A model generated the notes under the pieces. The model had not been told where the DNA came from, made no database searches, and saw nothing but the letters and a program-made list of their open reading frames with translations. The translations under genes and the position numbers were made by a program. A stretch of DNA of 64,000 bases from CAVVFX01 sp963777595 (GTDB taxonomy: Bacteria; Acidobacteriota; Terriglobia; Bryobacterales; Bryobacteraceae): positions 7,920 to 71,919 of the forward strand of contig CAVZRE010000034.1 in the NCBI GenBank assembly GCA_963777595.1, read 5' to 3'. Below, piece by piece: positions 25,595 to 35,589 of the stretch (position 1 is its first letter; every line of letters begins with the position of its first letter).

Positions 25595-26362
25595 TTAGGG
25601 CCGCGGTAAAAATCGACGTATGCCATAGTCGTAGGCGCCGGCGCCGATCACGGCGCCCAAGAGCGGACCCACAATGGGGACCCAGAAAACCAGATCTCCG
25701 CTGGTCAGGCCATTGTCGCTAAATCCTGCGACTACCGTGAAGAGACGGGGTCCGAAGTCGCGCGCCGGATTGATGGCGTAGCCGTGCATTCCGCCGAACG
25801 ACATACCAATTGCCATGACGATCAACCCGATCATGACCGGAGTAAGATTGGAGCCCGGAGGCTGGTTGCGCTCGTCAGTGATCGCGAAAACCATGAGGAG
25901 CAGCAGGGCAGTGCCGATGGTTTGATCGAGGAGTCCGGCCATGGGCTGTTGTCCGTATGCCGGAAACGTGGTGAAGATACTGGCGGTGTGCGCGAGTTGC
26001 GGATCGAAGGCGTGGAATGCGGGAAGGTAGTTCCAAAAGACGAGCGCTGAGCCGCAAAATGCGCCGGCGGTCTGCGCAATGGAGTAGGGGAGCACCTTGC
26101 GCCAGGGGAAGCCGCGAAAGACTGCAAGCGCCAATGTCACGGCGGGATTCAGATGTCCTCCCGTGATCTTGCCGGCGATGTAGACGCCCATCGTCACCGC
26201 GAGACCCCATCCAAGGGTGATGTTGGTGTAGCCGCCGTGAACGATTTCGCCGGGTACGCCGGTGCCGAAGAGTAAAACCATCGCCACCACTCCGTTCCCG
26301 AAGAGAAGCACAACCAGTGTTCCGAGGAATTCTGCAGTGAGTTCAGAGGCGAGTCCAGGCAT
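25595..26362 (-). CDS. MIP family channel, GlpF-like aquaglyceroporin
   Basis: 255 residues with six membrane helices and two half-helices. The two NPA boxes are 'GGHLNPAVTLALAV' and 'YAINPARDFGPRLF'. Asp after the second NPAR is the signature of glycerol-conducting members rather than strict water channels. Probably passes glycerol or other small polyols through the inner membrane. No glycerol kinase is adjacent. Confidence 0.9.
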   Translation of the reverse strand: MPGLASELTAEFLGTLVVLLFGNGVVAMVLLFGTGVPGEIVHGGYTNITLGWGLAVTMGVYIAGKITGGHLNPAVTLALAVFRGFPWRKVLPYSIAQTAGAFCGSALVFWNYLPAFHAFDPQLAHTASIFTTFPAYGQQPMAGLLDQTIGTALLLLMVFAITDERNQPPGSNLTPVMIGLIVMAIGMSFGGMHGYAINPARDFGPRLFTVVAGFSDNGLTSGDLVFWVPIVGPLLGAVIGAGAYDYGIRRFLPRP

Positions 26363-26416
26363 CGCTGCGGATTGTATCAGAAGGTAAGGCGGAGGGTCGC
26401 TGAGGTTCTGACGTGA

Positions 26417-27154
26417 TTAAGGCTTGTGGCGCCAGCGCGCGAGTTTCTCTTTAAAGTCCGGCCAAAATTCTGGCAACAGGTTGCCGAGAGCAGAGCTCGT
26501 CATACTGGAGGTGAAACGACCACTGGTAACGGAGCCGCTAACACTCTGGCCGGGATAGTATGCGTTAGACAGGGCTATTCCCATTGCCATGCCGCCAACG
26601 CCGGAGAAATTAAAGCGCGGGTTCCCTTTGTCAGTTCTGGTGATGATCAGGCGAGAGAGAGAGTAATAAATGCGTCGAGGTATGGAGTGACCGGGGCCCA
26701 TCCGGTAATATCGCGGATCCTCATGGAGAATGGAGGAAAGAAGGTAATCGCTGAAGAAATTCTGGGTAGCCATGTCCATAAAGGCAGCACCGAGCCGCTC
26801 ACTGTATGGCGCCATCCCGTCCCCGTATTTCGGCGTGCCATTGCTGGCTTGGGAGAGAGCCGCCCCGGCCGCGGCTGATGCGAACGTATAGGGATCCAAC
26901 GTCTCCTTTACAAACAGATTGAATTTCTGGTGGGTTGTCAGCGGAGCAACGTGGTGGTTGGGATCTGTGACTGTCTGGAAATTAGGAATCACACCGAGAA
27001 TGCGATCATTCGTGATGCCGTCACTGGACTCTGGCGGTTGAATGTTCTGTACAGCGGGCAACTCGGCCGGATCGGCATCCTGTCCGCAGAGCCGCGCATT
27101 TAGCGCCAGGCACGCGAACAAAGCGACGCTCAAATTACTGTGGTTCCGACCCAT
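26417..27154 (-). CDS. Conserved exported acidobacterial protein, unknown function
   Basis: 245 residues. A weak signal peptide ends near 'LNARLCGQ'. 'ILGVIPNFQTVTDPN', 'LTTHQKFNLFVKETLDPYTF', 'YLLSSILHEDPRYYRMGPGH' and 'LLPEFWPDFKEKL' recur in a large family of acidobacterial proteins that look outer-membrane associated; I know no function for it. It is divergent from the helicase gene across 241 bases. Confidence 0.65.
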   Translation of the reverse strand: MGRNHSNLSVALFACLALNARLCGQDADPAELPAVQNIQPPESSDGITNDRILGVIPNFQTVTDPNHHVAPLTTHQKFNLFVKETLDPYTFASAAAGAALSQASNGTPKYGDGMAPYSERLGAAFMDMATQNFFSDYLLSSILHEDPRYYRMGPGHSIPRRIYYSLSRLIITRTDKGNPRFNFSGVGGMAMGIALSNAYYPGQSVSGSVTSGRFTSSMTSSALGNLLPEFWPDFKEKLARWRHKP

Positions 27155-27346
27155 GCTTCCTCAGTGGTGCAAACCCGCTTCCAAATGGACGGTTTCTCGT
27201 CCCAATCGCCTGTCAGACGCCGCTTGCGTCGGGACGGTTACAGTTAACAGACGCTAACGAGCCAAAACGTACGTTCCCACCGGGAATCGATTTGAGGCCG
27301 TCGCATGTACGACGGGGCGAGGACGGCATGGCTTGGCTATCCTGGG

Positions 27347-27375
27347 TTGTCAATCGCCGCGGTATCCGCCATACT
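27347..27375 (+). promoter_or_regulatory. Predicted sigma70-type promoter of the helicase gene
   Basis: TTGTCA (27347-27352), a 17-base spacer and CATACT (27370-27375) match the -35/-10 consensus at 5 and 4 of 6 positions; transcription would begin about 14 bases before the ATG at 27396. Confidence 0.4.
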
Positions 27376-27395
27376 GGCAAAGAAAAGGCGAATAG

Positions 27396-29705
27396 ATGCT
27401 CGATCTCCAACCGCTACCGTTAGCCCCATCCGGAAGTCTGCACGCAGTCGTGCAAAAGTTGGAACCAGTGGCGGCGGCAACGCGGTATGTGGCCGCCAAA
27501 GAGGGTATCTTCGCCCCTTTGCCGGATACCATTCCGCCGCCTTTGCGCGAGGTCCTGCGCGAGCGTGGGATTTCGCAGCTCTATATCCATCAGGCCGACG
27601 CCTTCGCCGAAGTCGAGGCAGGCCGCAATGTCGTTATCGTGACGCCGACAGCTAGTGGGAAGACGCTGTGTTTCAACCTGCCTGTGCTCTCGACGTTGTT
27701 GCAGGATCCCGGCGCCCGCGCTCTCTATCTGTTCCCCACCAAAGCTCTTGCAGAGGACCAACTGCACGAGTTCAATTCCATCGTCGAGCAGATGCATTCT
27801 GAGATACGCGCATTTACCTACGATGGCGATACACCACAAGACGCGCGCAAAGCTGTACGGGCGCGAGCGAATGTGGTCTTCACGAATCCCGATATGCTGC
27901 ACGCGGGGATACTCCCGCACCACACCAAATGGGCCCGGGCCTTCGAAAATTTGAAGTATATCGTCATCGATGAGCTCCATTACTACCGAGGTGTTTATGG
28001 CAGTCACTTCTCCAACGTGCTGCGCCGGCTACTGCGCGTATGCGAGTTTTATGGGTCCAAACCTCAATTTATTTGTTGCTCCGCGACCATCGCTAATCCG
28101 CGCGAACTGGCCGAGGTCCTAACGGGGAGAGAGTTTTCCATCGTTAATCGCAACGGCGCGCCGTCCGGCGAGAAGTACTTCATTTTCTACAATCCGCCGG
28201 TAGTGAACCGTCAGCTCGGGATTCGGCGAAGCTATATCAATGAAACGCGGCGCATTGCACTCGAATTTATCGACCGCAAGCAACAGACGCTGGTGTTCGC
28301 GAACAACCGTTTAGCCATGGAAGTCCTCGTAACGTATCTAAAGGATGCCTGTGATAACGGACGTATTCCGACCGAGTCGGTGCGCGGCTATCGGGGAGGC
28401 TATCTGCCGCGCGAGCGCCGCGAGATCGAACAGCGGTTGCGCGGCGGCAACACGCGCGCCGTCGTTGCGACCAATGCTTTGGAACTCGGCATCGATATCG
28501 GCTCGCTCGATGCGGTTGTGATGGCCGGATATCCGGGCACCATCGCGTCGACATGGCAGCGCGCGGGACGTGCGGGACGGAGGCAGACGCCTTCGGCCGC
28601 GGTTCTGGTGGCTTCGAGTGCTCCTCTTGATCAATACATTGTCGAGCATCCGGAATACTTCTTCGAACGTTCGCCGGAGCATGCGCATGTAAATCCAGAC
28701 AACTTGGAGATCCTGCTGAGCCATTTGAAGTGCGCAGCGTTTGAACTGCCGATCCAGGACGGCGAGAAGTTCGGCCCCCATGATGTGGGCGAATTGTGCG
28801 GCTTCCTGCGCGATGCCGGATTTCTGCATCATGCCGGCGCCGCTTACCATTGGACGTCAGACACTTATCCCGCAGACGCCGTGAGCTTACGCTCGGTATC
28901 GAGCGACAATTTCGTCGTCATCGATATTACCGGCGAGCCTCGCGTCATTGCCGATGTTTCTTATACGACTGCGCTCACGACGCTGCATGAAAAGGCGATC
29001 TACCTTCATGAAGGCAAACAGTTTCACGTGGAGCGGTTCGATTATAAAGAACGTAAGGCCTATGTTCGGCGGGTCGATTGTGACTATTACACGGATGCCA
29101 TCGACTACACGGAGGTGAAGATTCTCAATGAAGCGGAGGGACGCCCGCTGGGAGAACTACGGGGCGCCAACGGCAATGTCCGGGTGAACCGGCAGATCGT
29201 CGGCTTCAAGAAGATTAAGTTCTACACCATGGAGAATGTCGGCGCGGGCAAGTTGCAGATGCCCGAGCAGGAGATGCATACAACGTCGTTTTGGCTCAAT
29301 TTCCCCGCCGCATATCTTGCCGCGATGAAAGAATTCACGTCGGAGGAGAAGCAGAACGGGCTGCATGGTCTTGGCAATGCGCTGCGCACGGTGGCGTCGC
29401 TGCTGCTGATGTGCGATCCGCACGATCTGGGAGTTGCGGTGACGGAGGAGTCGGCCAGCAGTTTGGCAAATTGGTCGCCGAACTTGTACTTGTTCGATTC
29501 GTATCCGGGAGGAGTGGGGCTGAGCGAGCCGCTGTACCGCGATTCAGAACGGCTGCTGCGGGAGACTCGCGGGCTGATCCAGGCTTGCCTTTGCGATGGC
29601 GGGTGTCCGTCGTGCGTGGGTCCCCTGGGAGAAGTGGGTGAGCGCGGGAAAGAGGTGGCGCTACGGTTCCTGCGTCCAGTCGAATTGCCGGACGCTCCAG
29701 CCTGA
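27396..29705 (+). CDS. DEAD/DEAH-box helicase with DUF1998 and zinc site (MrfA/YprA-like)
   Basis: 769 residues. Walker A 'VTPTASGKTLCFNLPVL' near residue 80, Walker B variant 'VIDELHYYRGVYGSHFSN', 'FICCSATIANP' (motif III), and 'ATNALELGIDIGSLDAVV' with 'WQRAGRAGR' in the second RecA domain. The C-terminal DUF1998 region ends in 'CLCDGGCPSCVGP', a four-Cys zinc site. Bacillus MrfA with this architecture is a 3'-to-5' DNA helicase in mitomycin-damage repair, so a similar repair role is likely. Its 3' end overlaps the convergent phosphopantetheinyl transferase by 45 bases. Confidence 0.88.
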   Translation: MLDLQPLPLAPSGSLHAVVQKLEPVAAATRYVAAKEGIFAPLPDTIPPPLREVLRERGISQLYIHQADAFAEVEAGRNVVIVTPTASGKTLCFNLPVLSTLLQDPGARALYLFPTKALAEDQLHEFNSIVEQMHSEIRAFTYDGDTPQDARKAVRARANVVFTNPDMLHAGILPHHTKWARAFENLKYIVIDELHYYRGVYGSHFSNVLRRLLRVCEFYGSKPQFICCSATIANPRELAEVLTGREFSIVNRNGAPSGEKYFIFYNPPVVNRQLGIRRSYINETRRIALEFIDRKQQTLVFANNRLAMEVLVTYLKDACDNGRIPTESVRGYRGGYLPRERREIEQRLRGGNTRAVVATNALELGIDIGSLDAVVMAGYPGTIASTWQRAGRAGRRQTPSAAVLVASSAPLDQYIVEHPEYFFERSPEHAHVNPDNLEILLSHLKCAAFELPIQDGEKFGPHDVGELCGFLRDAGFLHHAGAAYHWTSDTYPADAVSLRSVSSDNFVVIDITGEPRVIADVSYTTALTTLHEKAIYLHEGKQFHVERFDYKERKAYVRRVDCDYYTDAIDYTEVKILNEAEGRPLGELRGANGNVRVNRQIVGFKKIKFYTMENVGAGKLQMPEQEMHTTSFWLNFPAAYLAAMKEFTSEEKQNGLHGLGNALRTVASLLLMCDPHDLGVAVTEESASSLANWSPNLYLFDSYPGGVGLSEPLYRDSERLLRETRGLIQACLCDGGCPSCVGPLGEVGERGKEVALRFLRPVELPDAPA

Positions 29706-30344
29706 GCCCTCGGCTACAAGTGCGGACGCGTAGCCAGAGGGAGCTTGTAAAGCACACAGGGTCCATCGATCGAGGTCCGGAGCAGCGCGCAATTCGGCGA
29801 CATCTCCCAGGGAGACTTCGAAGCTGTCGAGCGCGATGTGCAGGCCTTCTCCGCGGGCTTTGATATAGGCTTCTTTGCGCGACCAGCAGGCGAAGAAGGC
29901 GCCAACCTGGAGATCTTTCGGAGTCTCATTGAGTGCCGCCACTTCGGCAGGCGCGAAAAAGCGGCTGGCGATTCCATCAGTGGAACGCTCGGGCCGGATG
30001 GTTTCGATGTCGATTCCAACTTCGCGGTCCAACGCTACAGCCAGCATGGCGTAGCTTCCTGAATGCGAGAGGTTGAAACGGATTCGCGGGTGGTCTGTCA
30101 GATAGGGTTTGCCTTTTTCTGCTATTCCGATGAGGAGGGCTATCGAATCCTGGTGCGTGTAGCGTGCGAGGATGTCACGTAGAGCAGCGTGAGCTACGAT
30201 GAAGCGCGCGCGGTCGCGGGGAAAGATAAAACGTGCTGCTCGTGCGGATTCTTCCGGCGAGATCCGCTTCGCCAGTTGGGGCGGGTATTCTTCGTTGTCG
30301 GGAAGAGGGATCAGCCAGACTTGGATCTCGTTACCGGGCGGCAT
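29661..30344 (-). CDS. 4'-phosphopantetheinyl transferase, Sfp type
   Basis: 227 residues, a two-lobe Sfp-type enzyme that attaches phosphopantetheine from CoA to carrier proteins. 'IRFNLSHSGSYAMLAVA', 'REVGIDIETIRP' (Mg-binding Asp and Glu) and 'FFACWSRKEAYIKARGEG' (Glu/Lys catalytic block) are all present. It is 23 bases after pheT on the same strand, separated by a hairpin repeat. No polyketide or peptide synthetase is in the window, so the target carrier protein is unknown. Confidence 0.88.
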   Translation of the reverse strand: MPPGNEIQVWLIPLPDNEEYPPQLAKRISPEESARAARFIFPRDRARFIVAHAALRDILARYTHQDSIALLIGIAEKGKPYLTDHPRIRFNLSHSGSYAMLAVALDREVGIDIETIRPERSTDGIASRFFAPAEVAALNETPKDLQVGAFFACWSRKEAYIKARGEGLHIALDSFEVSLGDVAELRAAPDLDRWTLCALQAPSGYASALVAEGSGWSVRQFDWTQEP

Positions 30345-30347
30345 AGA

Positions 30348-30369
30348 AACACAGACTGAAGTCCGTGTT
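30348..30369. repeat. Short hairpin repeat overlapping a stop codon (copy 3)
   Basis: AACACAGACT-GA-AGTCCGTGTT: 10-base arms with one mismatch and the same GA centre as copies 1 and 2. The right arm enters the TAA stop of pheT (30368-30370, complement). It lies in the gap before the phosphopantetheinyl transferase start at 30344 and may attenuate read-through from pheT. Confidence 0.6.
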
Positions 30370-32683
30370 ATGTCCTCGTGTCGTAGCCGGATTGACGCAG
30401 CGTGTCGATGATTTTGTCGCGCACGGCGGTCACTTCGTCCGAAGAAAGGGTGTGGTCGGGAGCGGCTACGGTCACCCGGAACGACATGCTCTTGGCTCCT
30501 TCGGGCAGCGGCGCTCCGCTGTACTGACGCAGGTAGCCGATGCTTTCGAGCAGCGGTCCGGCGGCCTCGCGGAGACGCTTCTCGATAGTACCTGCCGTCT
30601 CCCGCACTGGCGTGATGACCGATAGATCGAAAGCGCTCGATGGAAATCGGCGCACGGGGATGTACTTCGACTGCGCCGGCCGAAGTTCGAGAACGCGGTC
30701 CAGATTGAGGTCGAGGATCGCGGCGCGCGTCGCCAGGGCTGGCTGCAGTTCGAACAACCGGCCGACGATCTCACCTTCCCAGAAGAGTTGCGCTGCTCGG
30801 ACAGGGTGCTCGTAGGGTCGCGCCTCGGTGGCTTGCACTTCCGCGCCCGGCATTAGAATCTCGGCCAGACGTTTGAGTGCGAAGAGTCCCGCGGCTCCGT
30901 CTCCTTCCCGGTTGAAGACGACGGCGGCGAGGTGCTGCACTTGTGCCGGAAGCTCTCCGTTGCGTTTATGAATCTCGTTGCCAATTTCGAATAAGCGGAA
31001 TGACGCGAAGTGTTTGCTGTTTTCCTCGATGTTTGAGTAGATGCCCGGAATCAGGGACATGCGCAGCAGGCTCTGGTCGGCCGCGATGGGATTCAATACC
31101 CGCACGTGGTCTTCGGGACGCATGCCGAACCTCGCGACCTGTTCCTCGCTCAAGAAGGAATAGTTGGAAACTTCCGTGAAACCTTGTAATGCGACTGCGT
31201 TCTTGATTCTCCGCACAAACATGCGGCGCGGATCTTCGGGCGGTACGGTGGCTGCGATCAGCGGAGGCTGCGGCGGAATGGAATCATAGCCGATCATGCG
31301 CCCGACTTCTTCTACCAAGTCTTCTGCCATGGCAACATCTTTGGTCGCGCGCCAGGATGGGATGGTGACGGAGAGTGCGCGCTGCGCGGTTGGCTCAACT
31401 CCGAAACCGAGGGATTCCAGAATCGCGCGAACTTGCTCAGCTTCCAAGGAGCGGCCCAGTTTGCGAGCTAGCCAGTCGAGGTCTAGCACCACTGGCGGTT
31501 TCGGTTTTGCGGGACCTCCGACGTCAGCCACGCCGCCTACGATCCGGATTCCGGGCGAGAGTTGCAGCAGCAGTTCATACGCTCGGGCCAACGCGCGTAT
31601 GGTGTTTGCGGGATCTTGCGACTTCTCGAAGCGCATGGAGGCGTCGGTGCGCAGTTTCAACGCCGAAGATGTCTTGCGCACGCTGGACGCCTGGAAATTG
31701 GCGCTCTCCAGCACGATAGAAGTAGTAGTATCCGAGATCGCGCTTTCAGCTCCGCCGATCACGCCTGCGATTGCGATCGGGCCGCCTTCGTCGGCAATGA
31801 CGAGATTCGAGGGACTCAGATCGTATGTTGTATCGTTCAGCGCTTTGATGCTTTCGCCGGGCCGGGCCGGACGTGCATATATCGTCGACCCGCGTAGCTT
31901 GGCACGGTCGAACGCGTGCATGGGCTGAGCTAGTTCGGCCATCAGGTAATTCGTCAGATCGACAATATTGTTGATCGGATTGAGGCCGACCGCGGTCAAA
32001 CGGTATTGCAGCCACAGCGGCGAGGGCCCGACGGTGACGTTCTCGAATACCAGCGCGCTGTATCGCGGACACAATCCGAGATCTTCGATTTCAATGCGCA
32101 CCGGAGAGGGGTCGTCCGGAACCAGCAGCGGTTTTACCGGTCGAGCAACGTTTTGCCGGTGATGGCCGCGACTTCGCGAGCCATGCCGAAGTGGCCCCAC
32201 AGATCAGGACGGTGAGTCAGCGACTTGTTGTCGATCTCGAGGATGGCGTCGGGACGCGGCAATTCCATCTCAAGCAGCAAGTCCTCGATCAAAGAAGTTT
32301 TGAACTCGATGATGCCGGTGTGATCGCGATTGATGCCGAGTTCGCTGCCGCTCGCCAGCATGCCATCGCTCTCGACGCCCTGAATGACTTTCTTGCCCAG
32401 CGGCACGTAGACTGTGGAGATTCCGGGCCGGCAATTCGGCGCTCCGCAGACAACGGTCTTCTCGCCGTAGCGTGCCGTACCCACGCGCGCTTTCACGTTG
32501 TGGCCGCCAGGGATGGCTTCGACTTCCAGGACATCGGCGAGGGAGGCTTCAGCCAGGAGTTCGCCTGCGCGCTCGATGCCTTCGCACTCGGCAGTCTTCA
32601 TCGTGATGAGGCGTTCGAGCGCCTCCGGCAGGCGTGTCGAGGCCGTCGATGTAATCCTTCAGCCAGTTGTAGGAGAACTTCAC
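30368..32683 (-). CDS. pheT: Phenylalanyl-tRNA synthetase beta subunit, two frameshifts
   Basis: The GTG start at 32683 overlaps the pheS stop (GTGA). It begins 'VKFSYNWLKDYIDGLDTPA', shifts near 32626 into 'ALERLITMKTAECEGIERAG', then shifts near 32139 from 'AITGKTLLD' to 'PVKPLLVPDD'. One extra G and one missing C explain the two breaks and give ~771 residues. Domains in order: EMAP/tRNA-binding region ('GHNVKARVGTARYGEKTVVC'), B3/B4 editing core, B5 ('LGRSLEAEQVRAILESLGFG'), core domain ('YDSIPPQPPLIAATVPPEDP'), and a C-terminal anticodon-binding FDX-ACB domain. Essential, so the breaks are very probably sequence errors. Confidence 0.85.
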
Positions 32684-33712
32684 AGAACGGCGCCTCCGAA
32701 CTGGTTCAGGAATCGCAGATCGCCGCTTTGCAGCCAGCGGATATCGTCGATGCCGTAGCGCATCATCGCGAGACGGGTCAGTCCCAGGCCGAAAGCGAAG
32801 CCGTTCCACTCCGTGGGATCGATGCCGCCCATCCGCAGCACGTGCGGATTCACCAGGCCGCACGGCAACAGTTCCACCCAACCGCTGTGCTTGCACACAG
32901 GACAGCCGCTCCCGCCGCAGATCAGGCACGAGATGTCGAGTTCGAAGCCGGGCTCGACGAAGGGGAAAAATCCAGGACGCAGCCGCACGGTCACGTCGCG
33001 GTGGAAGATCGCGGTGAGCAGCGTCTTCATGAAATAGGTGAGGTGGGCGACTGATACGTCGCGATCGATCATCATGCCTTCGAGTTGATAAAACGTGTGC
33101 TCGTGCGAGGCGTCGACACTCTCATTGCGGAAGACGCGGCCGGGCGCAATCATGCGCATCGGGGGTTTCAGGCGTCCCATGCCGCGGACCTGTACCGCCG
33201 ACGTGTGGGTGCGCAGCAGATAGCCGCCTTCCAGCCAGAAAGTATCCTGCATGTCGCGCGCAGGATGGTCCGGCGGAATATTCAGCGCGTCGAAATTGTT
33301 GTATTCGGTCTCGACTTCGGGACCGTCGAGCACGGCAAAGCCGAGCGAGCTGAACAGGTCTTCGATCTCCCGCTGGAGTTGCGTGACGGGATGCAGGCTG
33401 CCGGCGCGTGAGCCGGGCGCGGGCAGGGTGAGGTCCAGCCATTCGGCATCGAGCTTCGCGCGTAATGCGACGGCTTCAAAGTCCGCGCGGCGGTCTTCGA
33501 TGGCACTGCTCCAGTTTCTGCTTGACGCCGTTGAGCAGCTTTCCAGTAGCAGCGCGCTGCTCGGGCGGCATTTTGCCCATCCCCTGGCTGACCTGGTTGA
33601 GCGCGCCCTTGCGTCCCAGCGTTTCGACGCGCACGGCTTCAAGTTCTTCCAGCGTGGCAGCAGCAGCGATACGGTCGAGCGCGCTGCGCTCCAGTTCAAG
33701 TAATGGATCCAT
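32680..33712 (-). CDS. pheS: Phenylalanyl-tRNA synthetase alpha subunit, one frameshift
   Basis: ATG 33712 starts the N-terminal coiled coil ('MDPLLELERSALDRIAAAAT', 'LGRKGALNQVSQGMGKMPP'). The frame changes near 33505 ('VKQKLEQ' to 'AIEDRRADFEAVALRAK'); removing one T gives 343 residues. Class II synthetase motifs follow: 'HPVTQLQREIEDLFSSLGF', 'NIPPDHPARDMQDTFW', motif 2 'PGRVFRNESVDASHEHTFYQ' and motif 3 'FAFGLGLTRLAMMRYG'. Charges tRNA-Phe as an alpha2beta2 enzyme with PheT, whose gene overlaps the end of this one by four bases. Confidence 0.88.
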
Positions 33713-33716
33713 TTCG

Positions 33717-34179
33717 TCAGGCGGCAGGGGCGAAGAATTTCTCCGCGCCGAGTAACTCCCACGAAAGATGATTGATGTAGAACAGCAGCAACGAATCGGA
33801 GTACTTGCCGCGGAACTGTTCGAAGACCCTTGCTTCCCAGCCGTCGGTCAGGTGCGGTTTAGCGTCCAGGTCCTTGGCGAAGAAGCCATCCTCATGGGGG
33901 ATGCCGACGAAGTTCAGCACGTCGACGATCATATCGAGATGGGAGACCAGCACGGCCTGTGCAAGGTCGGTGGCGTAATCGTCATTATGATCTTTCAGCC
34001 GCGTCCACAAACGCGGCGCGGCTTTCCGCAGGGCCTCGACGTTAAGCTTAGGCAAGATGCGAGCGCGTTTTGAAGCGTTCGTAGAGCTGAAAAGTCTTGA
34101 GCCTGCCGATCGAAATAGAGCTGACTAAACGGGAAAAACGGTCCTCCCCGAGTTCCAGGAAGACATCGCAAAGCTGCAT
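33717..34179 (-). CDS. Conserved hypothetical protein upstream of pheST, one frameshift
   Basis: From ATG 34179 the frame reads 'MQLCDVFLELGEDRFSRLVS' and 'SISIGRLKTFQLYERFKTRS', then hits a stop at 'HLA'. One base removed near 34050 joins it to 'KLNVEALRKAAPRLWTRLKD', giving 153 residues. The body is helical, with 'ATDLAQAVLVSHLDMIVDVL' and 'YINHLSWELLGAEKFF'. I believe it belongs to a conserved acidobacterial family but know no function. It sits four bases upstream of pheS and is probably in the same operon. Confidence 0.6.
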
Positions 34180-34226
34180 ATAAAAGCCAGCCTAGCACAG
34201 TGCGTTAAAATTAAGGGCTTTGGCTA

Positions 34227-35531
34227 ATGAACAACTTAATCGTATTGGGCGCGCAGTGGGGAGACGAAGGCAAAGGAAAGCTGGTCGATCTCCTCTCGGA
34301 CCGTTTTGATGTCGTGGTCCGCTATCAGGGCGGGCATAATGCGGGACACACGATCATTATCGGCGAACGCAAGTTTGTGCTCAAGCTGATTCCGAGCGGC
34401 ATTCTGCATCCGGGGAAATCGGCGGTGATCGGAAACGGGCTTGTAGTCGATCCGATTGCGCTGGTGTCGGAGATCGACGCACTGGAAGCGGCGGGGGTCG
34501 ACGTGACGCGTCAACTGCGCATCAGCAACCGCGCGCATGTTTTGCTGCCGTTTCACCGGCTGATGGAGCGTTTATCGGAAGCGCGGCCCGGGCGCGTTTC
34601 GATCGGCACGACGTCACGCGGAATCGGACCCTGCTACGAGGACAAGATGGGCCGGCGCGGCATACGCTTCGGCGATTTCGTGCGTTTCAAATGTTTTGAT
34701 GCGGCTTATGAAACGCTTCGTTCCGAGAAGGTGGAAATCCTGAAGTGTTTCGACTTGTTTGACGGCTTGGACGACGGCGCGGAACGGGATCGGTACCGGG
34801 CGATCGCCGAGCGTTTGCGCCCGATGGTATGCGACACGGCCGGATTGTTGAATCAGATGATTCGCGACGGCAAAAAGGTTTTGTTCGAAGGCGCGCAGGG
34901 CACCATGCTCGACGTGGATCACGGAACGTATCCGTTCGTCACATCGTCCAGTTCGACGGCGGGAGGCGCCTGTACCGGCGCGGGTGTTCCCCCGAACAAA
35001 ATTTCAGGCGTTGTCGGGATTTGCAAGGCGTACATCACACGCGTGGGAGGCGGCCCGTTTCCGACCGAGTTGCACGGAGAAGAGGGCGAGCAAATCCGGA
35101 AGCGCGGGAAGGAATTTGGCGCTGTCACCGGACGTCCGCGGCGGTGCGGTTGGTTCGACGTCCCGCTACTGCGTTACAGCGCTATGATCAACGGCTTTGA
35201 TTCGCTGGTGATCACCAAGCTCGACGTGCTCGACGAGCTGAAGGAGATTCCGGTGTGCCTGGAGTACCAGGTGGACGGAGAGTCGATGAACGATATGCCA
35301 CCGTCAAGCGAGGATCTGGGCAAGGTGAAGCCCGTGCTCAAAAGCCTGCCGGGATGGAATTCGTCGACTTTCGGAATTTCTGAATACGACGAGCTGCCGG
35401 CGAAGGCGCGCGAGTATCTGGACTATCTGGAGAAGATGACGGGAGTCGAAGTCGGGTGCGTCTCGACTGGGCCGGAGCGCACCCAGACGATTATCCGCAA
35501 AGGCTCGCGCTTTGAGCAGTTGTTGGGATAG
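34227..35531 (+). CDS. purA: Adenylosuccinate synthase
   Basis: 434 residues, full length. Joins IMP and aspartate with GTP in AMP synthesis, in the cytoplasm. 'GAQWGDEGKGKLVDLLSDR' (P-loop with the catalytic Asp), 'VRYQGGHNAGHTI' (catalytic His), 'GTTSRGIGPCYEDKMGRRGI', 'FEGAQGTMLDVDHGTYPFVT' and 'ITKLDVLDEL' are all intact. It is divergent from the small gene upstream of pheS; TAAAAT at 34206-34211 is a plausible -10 element. Confidence 0.96.
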   Translation: MNNLIVLGAQWGDEGKGKLVDLLSDRFDVVVRYQGGHNAGHTIIIGERKFVLKLIPSGILHPGKSAVIGNGLVVDPIALVSEIDALEAAGVDVTRQLRISNRAHVLLPFHRLMERLSEARPGRVSIGTTSRGIGPCYEDKMGRRGIRFGDFVRFKCFDAAYETLRSEKVEILKCFDLFDGLDDGAERDRYRAIAERLRPMVCDTAGLLNQMIRDGKKVLFEGAQGTMLDVDHGTYPFVTSSSSTAGGACTGAGVPPNKISGVVGICKAYITRVGGGPFPTELHGEEGEQIRKRGKEFGAVTGRPRRCGWFDVPLLRYSAMINGFDSLVITKLDVLDELKEIPVCLEYQVDGESMNDMPPSSEDLGKVKPVLKSLPGWNSSTFGISEYDELPAKAREYLDYLEKMTGVEVGCVSTGPERTQTIIRKGSRFEQLLG

Positions 35532-35589
35532 GCGGGAGCGCGGGTGACAGGCGAGATTGCGCTAGAATGACAGTGCATAAGGAGACCGC

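Noticed and set aside
27155..27395. Possible tRNA or small RNA in the 241-base divergent gap
   Set aside because: I found no cloverleaf, T-loop consensus or strong hairpin; only a promoter for the helicase gene is supported.
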